The translations under genes were made by a program, and so were the position numbers. Shown in pieces: positions 57,701 to 64,000 of a stretch of 64,000 nucleotides of DNA. Every line of letters begins with the position of its first letter. Position 1 is the stretch's first letter. This stretch comes from Dysidea avara (Eukaryota; Porifera; Demospongiae; Dictyoceratida; Dysideidae), in assembly GCF_963678975.1 (NCBI RefSeq), contig NC_089281.1:12081818-12145817 (forward strand), read 5' to 3'. The notes beneath the pieces are model-generated. The model had not been told where the DNA came from. It made no database searches and saw nothing but the letters and a program-made list of their open reading frames with translations.

Positions 57701-58099
57701 TATCTGCATGCACCTATACTGGTCATGCACATGGTTAATGGTAAGTGTCTCATGCTTTAGATGAAGAATTGCTAATACTTAATTGTGTTTCAAAACCAGT
57801 TCCTTTGTCCGTAAAACCTTCAGGCTTATAATTAAAACTGGTGTGATTTTTCACAGCAAACAATTGTTTGAATTTTGTGCTACTATTATCTGCTGTCATA
57901 TTTCTGCTACCTATTTTGAGGTAAAGTGCTGCCATATACTCTCCAATGCTGAATTTGTGTATAAATTATTGGTATTCATTTCTTGCTCTTACATTCGTTT
58001 GCAATTAGCGAACTTGTGCCTGTATAGTTATGACAGTACCTAAATCTGATATCTGTGTTGTAGACTACGTTAGTGACACTTTATTTGTTGTTTGTATAG
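54737..58099 (+). other. Large SKI2 intron
   Basis: A 3.36-kb intron, far longer than its neighbours (73-310 bases). It contains a retroelement relic at 56222-56645. Sequence around 55020-55180 is less AT-rich and has short frames, but I could not support an exon there. Confidence 0.65.
56222..56645 (+). pseudogene. Retroelement C-terminal domain relic
   Basis: Broken frames read LPGLRASDSPQATI, then PDIVLYNESVALLELTWPLD and SVEHLESVRGEK, later STVELSVLGHVHHL and KSSCRRIFDLAAGILVSSSR. This looks like the conserved DIVL...LLELT.P.D....R..K pattern found at the C-terminus of some retroelement-associated proteins of marine invertebrates. At least two frameshifts are needed. The family assignment is from memory of the pattern and is uncertain. 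Confidence 0.5.
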
Positions 58100-58214
58100 G
58101 TGCACATTTCTGGTGGGAACTTGACTGCTAAGAATTCAACATCGATGCAGAGAGCTCCCGGTCCTCCTACACAGAACATCAAAGGAGAATCAACAGATCT
58201 GCCATTTTGGCCAG
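58100..58214 (+). CDS. SKIC2: SKI2/SKIC2 exon (RAPGP and PFWPGG motifs)
   Basis: Encodes VHISGGNLTAKNSTSM then QRAPGPPTQNIKGES and LPFWPG. Human SKIV2L has the same order: L...NLSATTSLSLRRPPGP, then PFWPGGMDEP. The acceptor is TTGTATAG and the donor GTATGA is in phase 1. This is the most diagnostic exon for the SKI2 assignment. Confidence 0.88.
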
Positions 58215-58280
58215 GTATGATATTTTACTGTGAACAGGTTTAGAGTGTTGTTTGATTTAATTTGAATGTTTGCTCTGCAG

Positions 58281-58352
58281 GTGGTCTTGATGAACCAGAT
58301 ATTGTCAGTAAAGTGGTGAGCAATGAAGAAGACTTTATAGACTTAGAAAACG
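58281..58352 (+). CDS. SKIC2: SKI2/SKIC2 exon
   Basis: Completes PFWPGGLDEPDIVSKVVSNE and gives EDFIDLEN-D. The phase-1 to phase-1 joins leave the conserved DLEND/LETVPPGF uninterrupted with the next exon. The acceptor is CTCTGCAG and the donor GTATGA. The acidic DFIDLEND corresponds to EEIDFEKD in the human protein. Confidence 0.85.
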
Positions 58353-58662
58353 GTATGATTACCATGGTGAAATATAAATGGAACCTTTTAATGTGGACAC
58401 TAAAAGTTAGGACACCTGTTATTTATGGTTCCAAAGTATCCCTTAGTACAAAAACTGACATGAAAATCAGGACCATGTTGATTGGTGTCGAGGTGCTGAT
58501 ATTATGAAGGCTTCACTGTACTGTATTTTCAGCACATTAGTACAGTGATATCTCCACCACTTTAACATGACTGATTTGTTATTGTGCGGCTATTTTTGGT
58601 CCTATGGGTAATGAGGTTTCATTGTGCAGTACGTATTTTATCATTCTCCTTTTGCTTCTAAG

Positions 58663-58758
58663 ACTTGGAGACAGTTCCACCAGGATTTCAACATGGTGTA
58701 GAGTTTGATAAGCCCTCAAAGTCAGAATCAAGTACTGTGAAAGAGGCTGGATCTAAAG
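58663..58758 (+). CDS. SKIC2: SKI2/SKIC2 exon (TVPPGF motif)
   Basis: Encodes LETVPPGFQHGVEFDKPSKS, matching human LLTIPPGFKKGMDFA, then a Ser/Glu/Lys-rich linker. Acceptor TTCTAAG, donor GTATTG in phase 1. Confidence 0.85.
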
Positions 58759-58949
58759 GTATTGGAGTATATACACTTTTTGGGATAGAAGTTAGCTGTA
58801 GTAATACATGCAGATGTTAATAGAATGTATGTTAAAGTTTAGTGACTAATTTTGGTCTGTAAGTAGACACAAATACTATCATATAACACTGGCCACACAG
58901 TACTATGTATGCAATGCCACAGAGATGTACGATTGTATTGTTGTGCTAG

Positions 58950-59080
58950 GTGTTGGTGGAGGTGGCAATAAGGTGGCCACACTGGCTGACCTGATGGCAG
59001 CTGATGTGTTTGAGCTGAGTGGATGGGAAGATGAGGACGAGGAAGGAGATGGGACTGCCCCTGAAGAGACAGACTCTAAA
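58950..59080 (+). CDS. SKIC2: SKI2/SKIC2 exon (acidic linker)
   Basis: Joins in phase 1 and encodes VGGGGNKVATLADLMAADVF then ELSGWEDEDEEGD. The acidic DEDEE stretch corresponds in position to GGGDEDENE in human SKIV2L. The donor GTGAGT is in phase 0. The conserved DFY and helicase core should lie further on and are not seen in confirmed exons here. Confidence 0.78.
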
Positions 59081-60910
59081 GTGAGTTGGTGTGGTGAAAT
59101 CTGCTTTAGTCAGTCAGCCTTGGGCTAAAACTTTCTGACAGGTGGCTACAATAAGCAGATTGCTTTGTATCATTGTTAACCTCCATTATCTGAACACCAG
59201 TGTACCAGTTCAATCATAATCATAAAAGTGTTCAGTTAATAATAGTAAAAAAAATCACATCAGAAAACATTTCGTGTGAGCCAATATATCCTGTAAAAAT
59301 ACATGTCCTGGGGATTAAGCAATGAATTTCATGAATAAAAGAAGTTCCATTAGAAACTAGACGTACAGTAATGACGGATAGCGGTCACAGACTTTCCACT
59401 AAGGGTTACAGTAATGACCATACACAACCTGCCATTCATGCCTGATATATCACTGTGAACATGTACAAGAAGTACAATACTCATTGTAGTACTTTTGTAA
59501 TTTATGTATATGTTAAAGCATAGCCGCGAGTGCTATTTGAAAAATAAAGCACTTGGCGCTTGGCCTCGATGCTAATAAAGCACTCAGCTTCACCTCGTGC
59601 TTTATTAGCATCTTGGCTGCACACCTCATGCTTTATTTTTCATATAGCATGAGCAAGGCTATGCTTTAAATGATTTATGGAACTTTCTAGTCGTGTAGCT
59701 TCACTATACACGAGGACTTGTAATTAACACGCGTTGCACGAACTATTAGCAGCCTGAACGCACACAAACTAGTTTAACAAAGTAACTCATGTGTATTTCA
59801 CCATAGTTTGGCATTGTAGACGTTCATTGCGTATTTTGGCAGGTTTTGCTTGCAATCCACAATCGATTCCATTGTGAGTCACATAGTGAAATATTTCCGT
59901 GATATCTCCAGGACTTGTCCGTTTACATTAACAAACGTAACAGCAACATTACCTTCTCCCACCCATCATTGAAGTATTTAGGTATGTCTATAAAAGCAAT
60001 CTAGTGGTAGAACTCGTATTGGCTGGGGTGATTGATTACTCAGCGCGGCGAGGCTATCAGCCTTCACCGGCTTGGGTGATTAGTCGTACTGGCGTGAGCC
60101 CCGCAGGTTATTAGCCTGCACTAGAGCACGTGGGCAACTGTGTTTTATTGCCCACAAAGAGTGCTTTATTGCACCACAAAGAGTGCTTTATTGAACGAAT
60201 AAAGCACTCTTTGCGGTGCAATAAAGTACTCTTTGTGGTCAATGAAGCTGTTGGCCAGTGTACTTTATGAAATTTAAAGTACACTTTTTCCTTTGATCTC
60301 GCCCACGCAAAGTTCTATAAGTAATTTAATTGCATGTGTGCATGTCTATTTACAGCACAAGTGCTGAAGGTCTGTAGGACACCTGGTCCTACAGCCTGTT
60401 TAAAGTTACTACATAAAGTGTTTTTGAAAAGGTGAAGAAAGGAGAGAAAAACCATGACTGGGCCATGTCCTCCCCCCACCTCCTTCATTTATACACAGAG
60501 TTCCATTCAACTACTCTACACCTTATGACAAAATACTCTAATAGAACAGTTACCTGCACTGTTAGGATATTTAAGGGTTCAAGTAATTATGATTCGGATA
60601 ATCAAAGTCCTATTGTACTACAAGGGTTAACTGGCAGGACAACACCAAACATCCATCCCTGCTAAGGTGCTTCCAATGCAGCACATTTCCCAAACCTTGT
60701 CCTACAAAAGTGTTTATCTGGTTGCTATGGCAGCATCATTCCTATACCAGAGAGGACAGTTTGGTTGAGAAGGTAAGCAAGTTATAGGTAGGGTTTAGAC
60801 CCCACAGGAAGTGTTGGGTTGCTAAGGTAAACACATTCTTAGACAGCATATAACTAGACTTGCCAGCATCTCTCACTTCATTGTGTTGTTATAAGTGCAA
60901 GAAATTTCAG
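59081..60910 (+). other. Probable SKI2 intron with repeats
   Basis: Contains dispersed repeat pieces at 59178-59235 and 60480-60610, a palindromic element at 59513-59670, and further AATAAAGCACTCTTTG inverted blocks at 60140-60240. A second copy of the GTGCTGAAGGTCTGTAGGAC repeat is at 60353-60403. No exon is supported. Confidence 0.55.
59513..59670. repeat. Palindromic element (foldback)
   Basis: TTAAAGCATAGCC at the left and GGCTATGCTTTAA at the right, with inverted matches through GAAAAATAAAGCA and GATGCTAATAAAGCAC toward the centre. It is a hairpin-forming repeat with no coding sequence. Related AATAAAGCACTC blocks occur again about 0.5 kb downstream. Confidence 0.75.
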
Positions 60911-61199
60911 GAATTTGTCTCTGAATTTGCTTCAAGGCCACTAGACTTGAGGATGTCAGAAGAAGTTACTCCATTTTCTTCAGCTGCACCTGCTCTACCA
61001 GTCATGGCTACAAGTTCAGCTGCCATGTTGTTATGCCAGTCTCTATCAGCAGAGATAATTCAGCTGATTGCTGGAGCTGTGGCACTGATTTTTCAATCCT
61101 CCCCAACAGCTACAAACCCTTTGCAGTGCAGTTCTTCGGCTGCAGTAGGAGACCCAGGGCCATCATCAAGACCATCCAATATAAGCTCAGCCAATGAAG
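60911..61199 (+). CDS. Candidate exon, Ser/Ala/Pro-rich (possible SKI2 linker)
   Basis: After the acceptor AAATTTCAG the frame EFVSEFASRPLDLRMSEEVT runs 96 codons to the donor GTAAGC (phase 1), ending GPSSRPSNISSANE. The phase-0 acceptor fits the phase-0 donor at 59081, so it could continue the SKI2 linker, but I see no family match. Confidence 0.4.
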
Positions 61200-61893
61200 G
61201 TAAGCCCTGTAATATAATCTAGTTACCAGTCTATAGTGTTCCAATTTGCAAGTCTCGACAACTAGGAGTGGTTTGTATACTTATACATCAGTTAGGCAAT
61301 TAGTTCCACCAGCATGGACTTGATCATTGGAGCAAACAAGAATGCTAAATTATTGGCCACCAGCTTTCTCTATCATAGCAAACCCAGTACATGTGGCTAA
61401 CATTTTGATGGGTCAGCACTCATGGCAAGAGGTTGCACCTAGTGCTGCTCTTATCACGTGCGAGATTACAATAACATTTGATTGTACTTGCTTATTTTAC
61501 TAGCACAATGGACACCTGAAAGCATCAGGTATAATACTAATAACTATCACTGATTTACCTGTGAAAACACTTTACGAGGAAAAGATCGATATGCTCTAAT
61601 AGAACAGTAAATAACTCTAATAGAACATTTTATTAGAACATTTGTGTTTTTGTAAGCACCATTGCATTTCAGTGACTTCTCTCTTTGTGAATCTTGATTG
61701 GCTACTTCATCATAAACATGAACCATAGACACTTGTACAAGAATGCCATGAAATGCACTATATATGGTGTTACTAATAAATGTGTGCACTATGAAGTAGC
61801 TACTTTAAGGTACTTGCAGATACTTCCCAGCTGAGTACTTGGTATTTGGAGTATCGGTAATAAGTGGAATCGGTACAGCTCTAGTCACACCAG

Positions 61894-61986
61894 AGGTGGA
61901 TGCTCGATTAAGTGTTATGTCACAGAAGCTGGTAGACTTCAAGTGCCAGCTCCAAACAGACAGGGCTGTAACAGACTTTTATCTGG
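61894..61986 (+). CDS. Candidate short exon
   Basis: Phase-1 acceptor CACACCAG and phase-1 donor GTAGGT enclose VDARLSVMSQKLVDFKCQLQ then TDRAVTDFYL. The phase fits the donor at 61200. The terminal AVTDFY loosely resembles the PVGDFY that precedes the helicase core in SKIV2L, but this is weak. Confidence 0.35.
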
Positions 61987-64000
61987 GTAGGTTCTTTTAG
62001 AACAAAAGGTGGACCTTTTGTATGGTAGCTATGATGTATGATTACATCAAGGTGTGCAAAGGACACTAAGGGGGAGTCTGGGTCATGCTCCCACCCACCC
62101 ACCCCCAGGAAATTTTTTGAAAATAGATACTAAAAGAATGGGTTTGGTGGCATTTCAGTCAATAAAAACACAATCTTTAGGCAGCAAATTCAAGCTCAAG
62201 ACCAGCTATATGGATGGTGTAGTTACATACAGTTTTAAAAGAGAATGTAGATGTGACTGTTCTATTAGAGTGGTTGACTGCTCTATTATAGAGGATCTCA
62301 ATTTTGCATTGTAAGCAATGAATAAGCTACTCGGAGCACTTAATTTAGCTGATATTGCTACTTATTAGTGGTAATCAGTAAACTGTGGCTAATGGACTGA
62401 AACTTTGGACTTGTATACTAAAATTGTAGACCTTTGTCCCAAGATGGCAGTTCTCCAGAACCCCCTGGCTACAGGCCTGAAACAGCAGAGGCTATTTGAC
62501 ATTTAGCTTTCAGCAGTATAGGCTGGCATTCATCAGCCTTGGACAAAGGCAACAGAACCAGTCTGTTAAACCTCATTGTTAAGCGACTTTCCTAGCAAAG
62601 CAAAAGTTGAGAACAACTCTCACTGTCAGTCAATAATCTCAATAGTCATCGACCTCTAAATGGCTTAATACTATACTCACAGGACCCACAGGTCCACTGG
62701 ACCAAAAGACAGCAACTTCTGTGTTTGTATTCCTTTTGCTAGAGTACCTCTGGCATCCTGGCTGTCAATGCCTATTGATCCACTGTTGGTACCATCCATT
62801 CCCTCATTGCCATCTCCCCTCAGTAGTGCTGGCACATCTGATGTCGTACCCAGTACCCCAGCACCCTCAGTGGTCATGGCAGAAGGAATTCCTCCTAGGC
62901 TGGTGAAAAAAATCAGATGATGAGAATTTGTGAACCCACTCTCATTATTTGAAGAGGATGCTACCCATCCAGCTGAATTAACAGTCAATGCCACCGGACA
63001 GTAGATACTATCTGATTCAGGACAGAGAAAGAAAAAAAGTCCCATAACAGATATATTGTCATGGATCCAGGCCTTTTCCAGGTTCATGGAGGTGTTACTT
63101 TCTGAAAAACAATACTACCAAAGAGGAAGCGACAGGGTTAGCAGCCCACCTACACCTAATTCTACAGCTAACAGTATGACATCCACACTGGTAGTAGTCT
63201 GGTACCAACCTGCCCTATCTATGTTACACACAACAATCAGTTATGCTGATGTCATGATCTTTGCAACTTTATAGCGTATGTTTGCAAAATTCAACCAGTA
63301 CAACCAAAGGTTTACTAGCATAAAATATACTTTGTTAGCATTGTTGCATACAATAAATAAGTACTTACTATAACACTATAGCTAGAGATAGCTGAGTCAA
63401 TAACAAACCACATTGTTCAGTATTTTTGTAGACAAATCTTCCTTACTAAAAAGTGGAAAAACGAAACAAGTTTAGACCTTGAAAACTTGAAGTGGATGAT
63501 TATCAACACCACAACACAGTAGAGGGACTGCCAGCCATATACAAAAATGAAAACCATACAATACAACACTAATTATAATCACAAGAGCATGTACAAGGTG
63601 AGTTTCAAGATATCATTGGTAAACAATGGAGGACTGCCACCATATGCAAAAAGAAAACTGCCAATGCAATAATAACACAAGGAGAGCATGTACAGGGTGT
63701 AGATCAATAGTTATTCCAGTTTACAATGTACATCGACACCACAGAAAAAAAGCATAAAATTTCTTGAGGTAGACTTACCCTAAGGCTTGCGGTAAAGGAT
63801 AAGGTGTGAATCCACTCAGGGATATACTCTCCTGCCTATTGAGGAAAACCACGCTATAATTCTGTATCTCCTGTGTGAATACATGAACAAGTATTGTGGA
63901 ACTTCTGTAGAGCAGTGACTTATTGGCCTGTTATTTCACTACGAAATAAAATACCTTATCTCCTCTATTGTGGGTAAAGAATGTACAGAGCCAGCCAGAC
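61987..64000. other. Unassigned right end of the window
   Basis: Includes a GGGGGAGTCTGGGTCATGCT fragment (62072) of the hAT-like MITE interior and two dispersed TCTATTA motifs (62257 and 62282). A Pro/Ser-rich plus-strand frame near 62745-62920 (PLLVPSIPSLPSPLSSAG) could be a linker exon or chance. The SKI2 helicase core is not visible. Confidence 0.4.

Noticed and set aside
62677..63087. 136-codon minus-strand frame
   Set aside because: No recognisable domain and no splice or start context. The opposite strand also has an open Pro/Ser-rich frame, so it is likely chance or compositional.

Overview
This is an AT-rich eukaryotic (animal) genomic window with spliced genes, short introns and very dense transposon and repeat debris. 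The gene content suggests an early-branching metazoan, most likely a sponge: giant sacsin-like genes, a SKI2 helicase gene, CR1/L2-like LINE relics, a large single-exon DDE transposase and many foldback MITEs. The taxon is an inference; nothing in the sequence names it.

Two giant genes dominate and both are on the + strand. Gene 1 (1-9849, cut by the left window edge) and gene 2 (about 33088-52084) are tandem paralogues with one unusual architecture. Sacsin-type HSP90-like ATPase repeats come first, followed by a degenerate J-domain-like segment without HPD and a sacsin-type HEPN domain. A phase-1 intron then joins the HEPN exon to a last exon encoding a PARP-family ADP-ribosyltransferase domain. 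Both genes have the same intron position and phase, so the sacsin-HEPN-PARP fusion predates their duplication. Gene 2 is nearly complete (three ATPase repeats, about 4.76 thousand residues) but carries a one-base-type frameshift near 39585. A decayed third HEPN fragment lies at about 10050-10205. I regard this fusion as the most interesting system here; that it is undescribed cannot be checked from sequence alone.

Between the two genes (9.9-33 kb) lies a mobile-element zone. It holds a hAT-like MITE (11328-12177), a 434-bp MITE with TAA duplications (12600-13033), a nested MITE pair (13467-14172), and two copies of a composite repeat (14986-17180 and 22410-31380). Each copy contains a 31-bp satellite array and ends in a 0.3-kb foldback. 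There is also a rearranged LINE (19057-22150). Composite copy B is interrupted by a 3823-bp DNA transposon (22937-26759) encoding a 1081-residue DDE protein, and by a 224-bp MITE (30667-30890). Copy A supplies the empty site for both insertions.

To the right (52-64 kb) there is a hAT-like MITE, a decayed LINE reverse transcriptase, and the N-terminal exons of a SKI2/SKIC2 (SKIV2L) RNA-helicase gene on the + strand (54386-59080, perhaps to 61986). Its helicase core lies beyond the window. The large SKI2 intron holds another retroelement relic. The last 2 kb show no gene I can support.
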